Assembly: GCA_023151115.1 (NCBI GenBank)
Contig: JAKLJP010000024.1
Span: 1 to 64,000, forward strand
Reading direction: 5' to 3'
DNA length: 64,000 nt
DNA from: Anaerolineae bacterium
GTDB lineage: Bacteria > Chloroflexota > Anaerolineae > 4572-78 > J111
Position numbers and translations under genes: made by a program. Positions 56,597 to 64,000 of this stretch are shown here, piece after piece. The notes beneath the pieces are model-generated. The model was not told the origin of the DNA and made no database searches. It saw only the letters and a list, made by a program, of their open reading frames with translations. Numbering within the stretch: the first letter of the stretch is position 1; the number at the start of each line of letters is the position of its first letter.

Positions 56597-57336
56597 GCCC
56601 CAAATCCTTCTGGGTTCGTTTTGCTGAGGAGTTGTTCAAGATTTGATTTGGCCGTGTTCATATGAGCCAACATAGCCTTTGCGGCTAAATCGGGATCTCC
56701 GGTCGCCAGGGCAGCAACAATGGCTTGATGCTCGCGGGTAGTTTGTTGGCGAGCTTCCAGCGTTCCGGCGGTTTTATGGCGGGTTTCCAGCCCCAATTTG
56801 AGGAGGACCTCGGCAAACTGGGCTAAAATTGCATTCCGCGAAAATTGAGACAACATACGATGAAATTCAAGATCGGCCTCACTGAAGGCAGTCAAGTTAT
56901 CGAGTTGCTCGGCCATTTTGTTGGTGTGAGCTTGTAATTGCTCAAACTCTTCAGAGGTGATCCGGCTGGCCGCCAGACGAATAATGGTAACTTCCAGCGC
57001 CGAACGAGCCTCGAATAGTTCAATAATCGAAGACTCGCTCATGCGAAACATAAACTCAAGCCGTTCGATAAAGGTATTTGGTTTCAGATCGGTAATATAG
57101 GCTCCCGAACTACGCCGGATATCAATCACATCCATGGCGGATAGGGCGCGCAAGGCGGCGCGCAAAGTCTGTCGTCCTACCTGCATCATCTCGGCTAACT
57201 CACGTTCAGGCGGCAGTTTGTCACCGGGTTGAAGCTGCTTACTTTTGATAAGCTCCAGAATCCGGTCAATAATTCGGTCGGGCAACACTTCGGTTTCAAA
57301 GGTGCCGAAATTGATTCTTTTTTCTTCGTTAAGCAT
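56593..57336 (-). CDS. FadR-type (FCD) GntR-family regulator
   Basis: A 247-residue protein. The winged helix is at residues 15-80 (LQPGDKLPPERELAEMMQVG, then RQTLRAALRALSAMDVIDIR). The all-helical FCD domain follows with the metal/ligand-binding residues (FEARSALEVTIIRLAASRI, DLEFHRMLSQFSRN with Asp/His, and TTREHQAIVAAL with a late His). FCD regulators bind organic-acid effectors. It precedes and overlaps the enolase-superfamily gene. A palindrome matching FadR/PdhR-type sites lies 39-53 nt upstream of its start. Confidence 0.93.
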   Translation of the reverse strand: MLNEEKRINFGTFETEVLPDRIIDRILELIKSKQLQPGDKLPPERELAEMMQVGRQTLRAALRALSAMDVIDIRRSSGAYITDLKPNTFIERLEFMFRMSESSIIELFEARSALEVTIIRLAASRITSEEFEQLQAHTNKMAEQLDNLTAFSEADLEFHRMLSQFSRNAILAQFAEVLLKLGLETRHKTAGTLEARQQTTREHQAIVAALATGDPDLAAKAMLAHMNTAKSNLEQLLSKTNPEGFGA

Positions 57337-57374
57337 GAAGTCCTCTAGGCCTCAACATATTCATAAATTGGTAG

Positions 57375-57389
57375 ATTGGTAGTACCAAT
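57375..57389. promoter_or_regulatory. Operator candidate of the GntR regulator
   Basis: The palindrome ATTGGTAGTACCAAT matches the TTGGT-N3-ACCAA pattern known for FadR/PdhR-like regulators. A second half-site ATTGGTAG directly precedes it (57367-57374). The same site, TTTGGTAGTACCAAA, is at 55369-55383. Confidence 0.7.
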
Positions 57390-57452
57390 TTTGTGTAAGT
57401 TTTTAGCATAACTTTGCTTATTTGTCAAATAAGCACTAACCTTTATACTGCC

Positions 57453-58217
57453 CTAAGATTCAGGGGTCGGTGTTTTATATTGGGGATCGCACTCGCCAAT
57501 CCGTCCAGCTTCACCGTGGCTGCCCAGCCACTTGGCGTCGCCGCTGGCAAACAGTTCAAACGCCTGCGGTCCTGGGATACTTTCAAGTTCGATGCCTTCG
57601 GGGTCAACAAATTTTCCACCGCTTTGTTGGGGCACCAGTTCAATCTTGCCGTCGGGGTAAATTTTGAACAGCGCCGACACCCCCCAGAGATCAAAATCGC
57701 CGGCATTGGGACCGACAAAGCGAGGACCGCGCGGGTCAACTTTGACTGCATCCAGGCCCAGGCCCTTGCTGGCGCAGGTAAAAGAGGTCAGTTCGGTATC
57801 AGGATCATAGTGATGCTGCACCAGCGTCACCTGGCTCAAAATCTCACGCACCTTGGGGTTGGTCCGGTCGGCCGTAGGTTCCGGCGATGGGGTTGCCGTC
57901 ACTTGAACCTCCACCGTCACTACCCTGGTTACTTCCACCGTTTCCACCACCGGAACTTCCTTTTCTACTACTACTGTTTCGACTACCGGAACTTCTTTTT
58001 CTACTTCTACCTGAACGGTCACCACTTTCTCGACAATTTTTTCAACCTCTTTGGTAACCACAACTTCGACTTCTTTTTCAACCTCGACGGTTACCGGCAC
58101 CGTTTCCTTGACCACCACCGTCTCTACTTTGACCACAGGCGTGGCTTGAGTACAGGCGACAATTAAGGCCAACATTATCAAAACAACAAAAAGCAGCAAA
58201 GTTTTTTTGAATAGCAT
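57453..58217 (-). CDS. Lipoprotein with a Val/Glu/Lys repeat linker
   Basis: The product is 254 residues from ATG 58217, with GGAGG 8 nt upstream; upstream in-frame codons are unlikely to be translated. The signal ends IVACTQATP (lipobox Cys). Residues about 25-105 are a repetitive linker of alternating Val and Glu/Lys/Thr (KEVEVVVTKEVEKIVEKVVT, VEKEVPVVETVVVEKEVPVV). This linker type is typical of Chloroflexota exported proteins. The C-terminal domain of about 130 residues (VREILSQVTLVQHHYDPDTE, then GPNAGDFDLWGVSALFKI) is unrecognised. It is probably surface-anchored with an extended stalk. Confidence 0.75.
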   Translation of the reverse strand: MLFKKTLLLFVVLIMLALIVACTQATPVVKVETVVVKETVPVTVEVEKEVEVVVTKEVEKIVEKVVTVQVEVEKEVPVVETVVVEKEVPVVETVEVTRVVTVEVQVTATPSPEPTADRTNPKVREILSQVTLVQHHYDPDTELTSFTCASKGLGLDAVKVDPRGPRFVGPNAGDFDLWGVSALFKIYPDGKIELVPQQSGGKFVDPEGIELESIPGPQAFELFASGDAKWLGSHGEAGRIGECDPQYKTPTPES

Positions 58218-58544
58218 GGTCATTGCCTCCAAGTATGACAAATCTATAGAATAGGTCAAGCACCGAAAAAGAGAGCGGTGAACTGCCGCTATTAAATTGT
58301 GAAGTGGGTTGGATATGGAGTGAAGAGACAGGGAGACTATCAGGGGGATGGTCTCAAAACGTTGAGACCCGGAGCGCCTGTCTGACCTTGTGAGACAGGC
58401 GCGGCTGATGCGGCTGGAAAAGAGCAATAAGTCTGGGCAATTCTCCATTGCCGTTGTTTGGGCCAGACCCGATAAGCATCTTGCTTAACACCCTATTATA
58501 CCCTAACAACCGTTCTATCCTTCACCTGTTGACGCCCAAATTTT

Positions 58545-59096
58545 TCACCATTTCATCTGCCCGGTGGCTACGTAGTTTTGCAGCCGCAAATCTACCTCTA
58601 CCGGACCGGGCAGACGAGAAAACAGGTCCCGCAGTAGTGGGCGCACCTCGAAGGGAGCCGGGGAACGCCCATAAGGAATGTCGAGTTCGATGGCCCGACC
58701 GAAGCGGTCCATAATTACCAAGGCCCAGTGGCCCCGCCCGCGCCGTCCCTGCGCCCAGCGACTCTCCAGGCGGGTGATTTCCGCCAGGGGCAGAATAATC
58801 GCGCGCGGGCCATGGGTGTAGGTGAGCGCGTCGGGCGTGAGTTGTACCACATCTCGGCGGCCGCTCAAGGCCAGTGACAGACCGTCTGAGATAAAGGCAA
58901 CCGCTCCCATCAAAGCGCCAGCCGAAATCGTCACACCCAGCACCCAGTTTTCCGTTGTTTTGAGCAAAAGCAAGCCTAACAGAAAAACCAAACAGCCCAG
59001 GCCGCCGCCGCTGAGGGCGAGAAAAGCACCCCAGACTTGGCGAGTCCGTAAACGGTCGGGGGTGGGTTTATAGACAACGGTTGACAAAGATTCCAT
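58545..59096 (-). CDS. Membrane protein with PH-like C-terminal domain
   Basis: A 183-residue protein with two close membrane helices (residues 24-48 and 52-75), then a beta-rich domain of about 100 residues (DVVQLTPDALTYTHGPRAII, LPLAEITRLE, WALVIMDRFGRAIELDIP) resembling bacterial PH-domain (DUF304-like) proteins. It starts 6 nt after the end of the upstream gene at 59103, so both are co-transcribed. Function unknown. Confidence 0.65.
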   Translation of the reverse strand: MESLSTVVYKPTPDRLRTRQVWGAFLALSGGGLGCLVFLLGLLLLKTTENWVLGVTISAGALMGAVAFISDGLSLALSGRRDVVQLTPDALTYTHGPRAIILPLAEITRLESRWAQGRRGRGHWALVIMDRFGRAIELDIPYGRSPAPFEVRPLLRDLFSRLPGPVEVDLRLQNYVATGQMKW

Positions 59097-59102
59097 AGCT
59101 CA

Positions 59103-59591
59103 CTACGATAAATACTGAGCTAATAAAACCAACACCATCAACAACCCGTAGAGGCCCGGGCCAAAGACAACAAAGATTCCCATCGCGCTGACCAGCCGCC
59201 AGGGTTTACTTTGGCCGGTGAGCAAAAGCAAAACAGGGATACAGATACCTTCATTGATGACCGTTAAGAGGGTAGCCGTCAAAAGATCATGGCCCAAAAA
59301 GAGAAAAATGGGCCAAATCAGCGCACCCACTGCGGCGCGGACCAGCGCTGCCCAACGCGAGTGTTTGTTTTTAAAGAAAAGCCCAACACCCAACCAGAAG
59401 TTAATCAGCATAAGGGTTATACTGGGCATCGTCTGGCTGTACAAGGCATCAGCCCCGGTAATAAAAAGAGCGCCGAATAAAACCAAGCTGGCTAACCGGT
59501 AGCCCCAGCCGTTCGGGCCGGTTGAAACTTCCGTGGATGGTAAAGCCGGGTAACTCACTTGAGTAGCCGGGGTAGAAATTGCTGCTTGCAT
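59103..59591 (-). CDS. Small polytopic membrane protein (unknown)
   Basis: A 162-residue protein with about four membrane helices after a hydrophilic N-terminus of 30 residues. There are no charged residues inside the helices and no recognised motif. GGGAGG stands about 8 nt before the ATG. The upstream region holds TCGTTACGA/TAACGTTA-type repeats (59661-59698). It is the first gene of a two-gene unit with the PH-like protein. Confidence 0.6.
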   Translation of the reverse strand: MQAAISTPATQVSYPALPSTEVSTGPNGWGYRLASLVLFGALFITGADALYSQTMPSITLMLINFWLGVGLFFKNKHSRWAALVRAAVGALIWPIFLFLGHDLLTATLLTVINEGICIPVLLLLTGQSKPWRLVSAMGIFVVFGPGLYGLLMVLVLLAQYLS

Positions 59592-59660
59592 AAAACACCT
59601 CCCTGAGTTGTTGTGAGTGATTAACTTATACCGACAGTTTAGCCTACCACCGTTCAGTTT

Positions 59661-59698
59661 TCGTTACGAATAACGTTACAACAAAAAATACGTAACGA
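59661..59698. repeat. TCGTTACGA-type repeats upstream of two minus-strand genes
   Basis: TCGTTACGA (59661-59669), TAACGTTA (59671-59678) and the inverse ACGTAACGA (59690-59698) lie close together. Another TCGTTACGA is at 60059-60067, upstream of the small gene at 59769. They may be sites of one regulator. Confidence 0.45.
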
Positions 59699-59711
59699 GT
59701 TTAGACAAATA

Positions 59712-59749
59712 AAAAGCGGCGGAAAGTCTTGATGACTCCCGCCGCTTTT
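59712..59749. terminator. Terminator after the 66-residue gene
   Basis: AAAAGCGGCGG and CCGCCGCTTTT form an 11-bp stem. On the minus strand it is followed by TTTTTATTTG. It lies 20 nt after the stop at 59769. Confidence 0.85.
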
Positions 59750-59768
59750 ACCACCAAACTGTTTACAT

Positions 59769-59969
59769 TCATAAAGCTGCCCTTTTCAAACGAGGCAGAT
59801 ACTTGGGCTGGCTTGGTTTGGTTCGCAGCAGGCGAGTCAACCAGCCAAATAATTGAGAGGGATGAGATTGCTTAACCTCATCAGTTTGAAGCAGACGCTC
59901 TTGCCTGGCTTCCCGCAGCAGGTCTTGATACTGTTCTTGACGCATAATGAAATCAGAATTGCCTAACAT
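59769..59969 (-). CDS. Small basic protein of unknown function
   Basis: The product is 66 residues from ATG 59969, which has AAGAAGG 5 nt upstream; the frame extends to 60035 without a site. It has a helical N-terminal half (IMRQEQYQDLLREARQERLL) and a basic C-terminus rich in Arg/Lys/Pro (LRTKPSQPKYLPRLKRAAL). It has its own terminator. No family is recognised. It might bind RNA or membranes, judged only from charge. Confidence 0.5.
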   Translation of the reverse strand: MLGNSDFIMRQEQYQDLLREARQERLLQTDEVKQSHPSQLFGWLTRLLRTKPSQPKYLPRLKRAAL

Positions 59970-60080
59970 TGTAACCTTCTTTCCATTGAACCACGCCCCG
60001 GCGTGATTACTCACTGAACCAATTGATAGGGTCATTTTACCGCCACAGCGTCCAAAAATCGTTACGAAATTAAAACTTAG

Positions 60081-60147
60081 AGCCGGGATTAGGAGATTTG
60101 GGGATTTTATGTCAAAATTTTATCTCCTAATCCCCAAATCCCAGCAA
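60081..60147. repeat. Inverted 7-nt-period repeat before the dapF-like gene
   Basis: GGATTAG GAGATTT GGGGATT on the left faces ATCTCCT AATCCCC AAATCCC on the right. It ends about 22 nt before the start at 60170. Confidence 0.7.
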
Positions 60148-60169
60148 AATCTTTTCTGGACAGTGTTAG

Positions 60170-61027
60170 ATGAACGCTCACTTTTACAAATATCAGGCGC
60201 TCGGCAATGATATGGTGGTGATTGACCCGGCCCGCTTTGCTTTTCCCCTGACCCCGGCGACTGTCCGCCGCATTTGTGACCGCCATTTTGGCCTGGGCGC
60301 GGATGGGGTTTGTTACGGTCCCCTCCCCGGCGGGCCTCACCCGCGCCAGATGCGCTTTTTCAACCCAGACGGCAGCGAGTCAGGTAAAAGCGGCAACGGC
60401 TTACGGATTTTTGCCCGTTATTTGTGGGATCAGGGCTATGCGCAGAACCGGGTTTTTGAGATTGGGATTGGTGAGGAAGTAGTTACTGTCGAAGTGAAGG
60501 ATGCAGCAGCCCAGACGCTGACCATTGCTATGGGCCGGCTCTCCTTCCACAGCCATGATATTCCGGTCAGTGGCCCGGCGCGAGAGGTGGTCAATGAGGC
60601 GGTCAGGCTGGCCGGACTCGATTATCGAATTACCGCCGTCACCATCGGCAACCCGCATTGTGTGATTTTTACCGAGGAGGTTTCCGAAGAGACGACCCGC
60701 GCCGCCGGCCCCGCCATCGAAGTGGACGCTCTTTTCCCGGAACGGACCAATGTCCAGTTTGCGCGGGTGGTGGACCGCCACACTCTGCAAATCGAAATCT
60801 GGGAGCGTGGCGCGGGCTACACCTTGGCTTCCGGTACCTCCGCCTGCGCGGCGGCCGGAGCAGCCGTCAAAACCGGCCAGTGTGACAGTCCGGTTGAGGT
60901 GAGGATGGCTGGCGGCGCAGCCCAGGTTGAAATTGACCAACAGTGGCGGGTCAGGCTCACCGGGGAGGTCGAAGCTGTCGCCTCCGGCGTTTTTGCCCCC
61001 AATTTGGTGGCTAAATTTTTGAGTTGA
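60170..61027 (+). CDS. DapF-family (diaminopimelate epimerase-like) protein with Ser/Ser active site
   Basis: A 285-residue protein, full length for DapF, with conserved family segments: KYQALGNDMVVID at the start, FGLGADGV, MRFFNPDGSE, TIGNPHCVIF and WERGAGYTLASGTSACAA. True epimerases use two cysteines, in CGNG-x-R and ACGTG. Here both positions are serine (Ser74 in KSGNGLR and Ser221 in ASGTS). The frame is intact and the rest of the fold is conserved, so this is not decay. The enzyme must use another mechanism or have another reaction. It stands alone, away from lysine or murein genes. Confidence 0.85.
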   Translation: MNAHFYKYQALGNDMVVIDPARFAFPLTPATVRRICDRHFGLGADGVCYGPLPGGPHPRQMRFFNPDGSESGKSGNGLRIFARYLWDQGYAQNRVFEIGIGEEVVTVEVKDAAAQTLTIAMGRLSFHSHDIPVSGPAREVVNEAVRLAGLDYRITAVTIGNPHCVIFTEEVSEETTRAAGPAIEVDALFPERTNVQFARVVDRHTLQIEIWERGAGYTLASGTSACAAAGAAVKTGQCDSPVEVRMAGGAAQVEIDQQWRVRLTGEVEAVASGVFAPNLVAKFLS

Positions 61028-61044
61028 GTGTATAGTTTGGGAGA

Positions 61045-61887
61045 TTAAACAATCGAAAACGGAGAAGGGTTGGCCGGCTGGATTAACCGGCCATTTTCCC
61101 AACCCTTTCCCGGCTTACTCTTTTCCTTAACCGGTATAACAGGCGTTTCTAGGTTTAGGTTTGGCCCAAGACGGGCGCCGGCCAACGTCTCAATCTCGGC
61201 CTTATCTTCGATAATGCGCTCGATTCTGCCATCGAGCATTTGCACCACCTTATCCACGTAGTGACACATACGTAAATCGTGCGTTACCATAATCCCGGCC
61301 CGGTTGTGCTCATGAATCAATTCGGCAAAGGTTTCAACCACCTGAAAGGCCCGCTCGGTATCTAGGCTGGCGGTTGGCTCATCGGCCAACACCAGGTTGG
61401 GATTGTGGATGAGGGCGCGGGCAATAGCCACCCGCTGCTGCTGCCCACCGGAAAGCTGGCTGGGCAAATTGTCCAGGCGGTCGCCCAACCCCAGCCGAGT
61501 CAACAACTCTCTGGCCCGCTCCCGGCTCTGCTTTTGGAAACTGCTGTTCAGCCGCAGCATCAGCTCTACATTTTCACGGGCGCTCAAAAATGGCAGCAGG
61601 TTGTTCTGCTGAAAAGTGAAGCCGATTTTTTCACGGCGGAAACGTGTGCGCTCGCTCTCCTTCATCTCAGCCAGGTTGTGGCCGTCAATGATAATCGCGC
61701 CGCTGCTGGGGTTCAACAGGGCGGCCAGCATGGCCAGCATGGTCGTTTTGCCGGAGCCGCTTGGCCCGACCAGGGCAATAAACTCCCCGGATTGAACAGT
61801 TAACGAGACTTCATCTACCGCCTTGACCGTAGTATGATCGCTTTTATAGATTTTGCTGACCGCTTGTGTTTCCAGAACAACAGCCAT
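61045..61887 (-). CDS. ABC transporter ATP-binding protein (DevA/LolD-like)
   Basis: The product is 280 residues from ATG 61887. Walker [11 protein letters not shown]-loop [20 protein letters not shown], signature LSGGQQQRV, Walker [15 protein letters not shown] and H-loop VTHD are complete. A C-terminal extension of about 45 residues ([14 protein letters not shown] onward) is Pro/Lys-rich. It pairs with the FtsX-type permease at 61915, encoded 27 nt upstream. DevA-type ATPases export lipids or act in wall processes. Confidence 0.93.
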   Translation of the reverse strand: MAVVLETQAVSKIYKSDHTTVKAVDEVSLTVQSGEFIALVGPSGSGKTTMLAMLAALLNPSSGAIIIDGHNLAEMKESERTRFRREKIGFTFQQNNLLPFLSARENVELMLRLNSSFQKQSRERARELLTRLGLGDRLDNLPSQLSGGQQQRVAIARALIHNPNLVLADEPTASLDTERAFQVVETFAELIHEHNRAGIMVTHDLRMCHYVDKVVQMLDGRIERIIEDKAEIETLAGARLGPNLNLETPVIPVKEKSKPGKGWENGRLIQPANPSPFSIV

Positions 61888-61914
61888 ACACCTCTCCAAA
61901 ACTATAACAAGTTA

Positions 61915-63069
61915 CTATGATCCCAATCCCAACGCCCGCAGAGGTTCAACCCGCAGCAAGACTCTGATGGACACCAGTCCCCCCACTGGACCAATCAACA
62001 ACAGGGTAATAATCGCCGTGGCTACGGCGGCGGGGGTAAAAACAATCGCGCTGATAGAACTGAGCGCCAGCGACAACCCCAGCGTGCCCAACGCCCCAAT
62101 CGCAATTCCCAACACGGTGACAGTGATAATTTGCAGCATAGCCGCCGTCGCTACCGTTAGATTCGACGCGCCAATGGCCTTGAGCACCCCAATCTGAGCC
62201 ACCTTTTGCAGCGTTTGAATCTGGAAAAAACCGCCAATTACCAGGATACCGATCAACAGGGTAAAGGTGCGCTGCGTGCTCAGGGTGCTTTGCTGCGGTC
62301 CGTAGCCGGGGGTATTCTCATAAGCGATTTTGAGATCAGCCGCCTCCAGATCACTCACCTGCTGTTCGATCCGCTCGGCCATAATTCCACGGCTGGCCGG
62401 GTCTTGCAGTTTGACGGCGATCACATTGAAGATAAATTCCCGGTCGGGGTCGCTTTCTGGTGTGGCTTTGGGTTTAATTTCTTCCCAGGCCAGAATAGGC
62501 ACAAAAATCGAGGGTTGGATGGAGTAACGGCGGCTGTCGCTGATGCCGGTCACCGCTAAAGTGTAGAATTGTTCTTCGGTACCCTGAATGGTTTTGATGG
62601 TAAAGGTATCGCCCACTTTGAGGCCGGTTTCGGCCACCACATTTTGGTCAATTACCGCTTCTTTGGCCCGCCGGCTTTGTAAGGCCTGCCCTGCCAGCAC
62701 CGGCGGCGCGCCCGGTTTGCCTGGTTCCACCCCAATCAGCGACGTATCGAGCGGTTCCTGTCCCGGCAAAATAAGCGAAGTATTGCTGAAGCCAATCGGC
62801 CCAACCGCACTGACCCCCGCCACCCGCGCCACATTGTTCAACTCGGAACGCCCTACCCGGCTGGAAGGAATGGAGAATTCCACATCTTTCTGGTACAGCA
62901 CCAATTCGGCGTTGAGCTTTTCGATATACTCCCGGTTGCCCAGACCCAAGCCTTCGGCCAGGGCGGCAATAAATAACACCAGGGTGGTGATCAAGGCGAT
63001 GACCAGACTAATGAGCAAAAAACGCCCCTTGTTGCGCCAGATTTCTTTAAAGCCCAGGTAAAATGCCAT
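61915..63069 (-). CDS. FtsX-family ABC permease (DevC-like)
   Basis: A 384-residue protein with one N-terminal helix (GRFLLISLVIALITTLVLFI), a large external domain (residues 40-245), then three C-terminal helices with FtsX motifs (ILVIGGFFQIQTLQKVAQIG, VLKAIGASNLTV, LLLIGPVGGLVSIRVLLRVE). The transcription unit starts at the promoter at 63112-63139 and includes the ATPase. No adaptor gene is adjacent. Confidence 0.9.
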   Translation of the reverse strand: MAFYLGFKEIWRNKGRFLLISLVIALITTLVLFIAALAEGLGLGNREYIEKLNAELVLYQKDVEFSIPSSRVGRSELNNVARVAGVSAVGPIGFSNTSLILPGQEPLDTSLIGVEPGKPGAPPVLAGQALQSRRAKEAVIDQNVVAETGLKVGDTFTIKTIQGTEEQFYTLAVTGISDSRRYSIQPSIFVPILAWEEIKPKATPESDPDREFIFNVIAVKLQDPASRGIMAERIEQQVSDLEAADLKIAYENTPGYGPQQSTLSTQRTFTLLIGILVIGGFFQIQTLQKVAQIGVLKAIGASNLTVATAAMLQIITVTVLGIAIGALGTLGLSLALSSISAIVFTPAAVATAIITLLLIGPVGGLVSIRVLLRVEPLRALGLGS

Positions 63070-63111
63070 ACATTCGCTCTCTTATTTTGCAGCTCAAAAT
63101 AATCATGAGCT

Positions 63112-63139
63112 AGTATAGCATATTTCTATAATTTGTCAA
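63112..63139 (-). promoter_or_regulatory. Promoter of the DevCA-like unit
   Basis: Minus-strand TTGACA (63134-63139), a 16-nt spacer and TATACT (63112-63117), 42 nt before the start codon. Confidence 0.75.
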
Positions 63140-63192
63140 TATATTGTCTATTTTTGTTGTGGGTTTTAGACAGACTTTTAAAACAAGAAGGG

Positions 63193-63981
63193 CTAAGGCC
63201 GCTCCAGGCCGTGAGTTTCGAGCAAGTCCACATCATTCAAGAGGATTTCGGTCGGACCATCGGCCACCACCTGGCCTTCGTCCATAATAATCATGCGGGG
63301 AAACAACTCGCGTACCATCAGCATATCGTGAGTGGAGATGAGCATCGTCAGCGGCAGTTCGCGCAGTAAATTAATCAACGACCGGCGGGCGCGGGGGTCC
63401 AAACCGGCGGAAGGTTCATCCAGCACTAAGATTTCCGGGTCCATGGCCAGTACCGTCGCAATGGCGATGCGCTTCTTCTCGCCCACACTGAGATGGTGCG
63501 ACAAGCGCTCGGCGTAGTGGCTCATGCGCACCTGCTCCAGCGCACGGGCAACCCGCGCCCGCACCTCGGCTTCGGGCAGGCCCATGTGCAGTGGACCAAA
63601 AGCCACATCCTCAAAGACGGTCGGCGAAAACAACTGGTCATCGGGGTTTTGAAAAACCAACCCCACTTTGGCCCGAATCAAGGCTAAATTGGCTTTGCTC
63701 AGGGCCAATCCCGCCACCTGAATCGGGCTGTCATGGCCCAAAATACCGTTCAGATGCAGCATCAACGTACTCTTACCCGCCCCATTTGGCCCAACCAGCG
63801 CCACCTTTTCCCCTTGGGCTATTTTCAGCGACACCCCTTTTAAGGCCAAGTGTCCATCAGGGTAGTGAAAGGACAAATTTTCGACGGCCAACGTCGCCAC
63901 GTTTCCGGCTTGATTGCCGTTAGCGGCTGCCGGCGAAGTCAGGTTAGTAACAATTGGAGCGGATTTATGAATAACAGGCAT
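63193..63981 (-). CDS. Energy-coupling-factor / cobalt-type ABC ATPase (CbiO/EcfA-like)
   Basis: The product is about 262 residues. After a hydrophilic N-terminal tail of 27 residues, the ABC domain starts with LAVENLSFHYPDGHLALKGV and has Walker A GPNGAGKST, Q-loop GLVFQNPDDQLFSPTVFEDV (the NPDDQ-type sequence of ECF/CbiO ATPases), signature LSVGEKKRIAIATVL, Walker B ILVLDEPSAGLDPR and H-loop STHD. It powers uptake of a metal or vitamin. Partner membrane genes must lie beyond the window. The start is ATG 63981 or GTG 63984. Confidence 0.9.
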   Translation of the reverse strand: MPVIHKSAPIVTNLTSPAAANGNQAGNVATLAVENLSFHYPDGHLALKGVSLKIAQGEKVALVGPNGAGKSTLMLHLNGILGHDSPIQVAGLALSKANLALIRAKVGLVFQNPDDQLFSPTVFEDVAFGPLHMGLPEAEVRARVARALEQVRMSHYAERLSHHLSVGEKKRIAIATVLAMDPEILVLDEPSAGLDPRARRSLINLLRELPLTMLISTHDMLMVRELFPRMIIMDEGQVVADGPTEILLNDVDLLETHGLERP

Positions 63982-64000
63982 CACCGGAGTCCTATCTTCA

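Noticed and set aside
57414..58166. A 250-codon plus-strand frame ending in Tyr/Phe/His/Asn-rich sequence
   Set aside because: It is antisense to the Val-Glu-Lys repeat of the lipoprotein; the composition is the complement of that repeat.
60170..61027. Treating the DapF-like gene as a pseudogene
   Set aside because: The frame is full length, other family motifs are conserved, and both changes are to the chemically similar serine, so decay is unlikely.

Overview
The window looks like a bacterial chromosome segment from an Anaerolineae-like member of the Chloroflexota, probably from a metagenome-assembled or environmental genome. The assignment is inferred. It rests on roughly 55% GC, lipoproteins with proline/threonine or Val-Glu-Lys linkers, secreted proteins ending in a YLPxI-type tail, a pan-type RNA leader before panB (known from this phylum), and many intergenic hairpin repeats. 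No rRNA or taxonomic marker was available to confirm it.

Layout. 1-8980: housekeeping and envelope genes (EEP-family hydrolase, Tat-exported phosphoesterase, a PadR regulator with a HAAS-type membrane partner, a LysM/lamin-tail protein, a glutaredoxin-like protein, a secreted triple-repeat protein, an alkaline-phosphatase-family enzyme, an EamA transporter, a sulfotransferase). 9177-9448: tRNA-Phe, tRNA-Gln and tRNA-Asp with a clear promoter and terminator. About 9505-19900: an integrated mobile element of about 10 kb. 19967-20773: a stack of small inverted-repeat elements. 20839-25586: leuA, then a pan-RNA-like leader and panB-panE-panC. 25705-34752: a lipoprotein gene split by an amber codon, then a MacAB-like exporter operon and a divergent NarL-type two-component system. 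34897-46738: two secreted proteins sharing a C-terminal module, a radical SAM/FAD oxidoreductase pair, an aspartic-protease gene broken by a small transposon, coaX and coaBC. 47953-49041: leuB. 49399-57336: an alpha-L-fucosidase, sugar ABC transporter, enolase-superfamily and GntR catabolic cluster with two matching operators. 57453-63981: lipoprotein and membrane genes, a DapF-family gene with both catalytic cysteines replaced by serine, a FtsX-type ABC exporter and an ECF-type ATPase.

The mobile element is the most unusual region. It encodes a large serine recombinase without zinc-ribbon cysteines, a short C5 cytosine methyltransferase, a divergent pair of XRE regulators with matching operators in both early promoters, a zinc-finger/PD-(D/E)XK protein, a CHC2 zinc-finger protein, an HUH rolling-circle initiator, an XhlA-like/holin-like lysis pair, and four virion- or surface-like proteins, one with a tail-collar domain. 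I see no terminase, portal, tailed-phage capsid or packaging ATPase. A promoter and terminator in the rep leader, facing the operon, predict an antisense RNA of about 60 nt like the copy-control RNAs of rolling-circle plasmids. The element may be a small non-tailed virus, a satellite or an integrative rolling-circle plasmid of an undescribed type.

A second theme is small repeats. One 199-bp element occurs three times with no difference over the compared length, each copy next to CTTAG. Removing one copy plus one CTTAG restores an aspartic-protease gene in frame. At least two and probably three unrelated inverted-repeat elements next to it also sit at CTTAG/CTAAG. A separate family of about 120-130 bp has 8-10 bp target duplications. 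At more than ten intergenic sites there are degenerate repeats with a 7-nt period, often as inverted arms, and they form the 3' ends of at least two genes.
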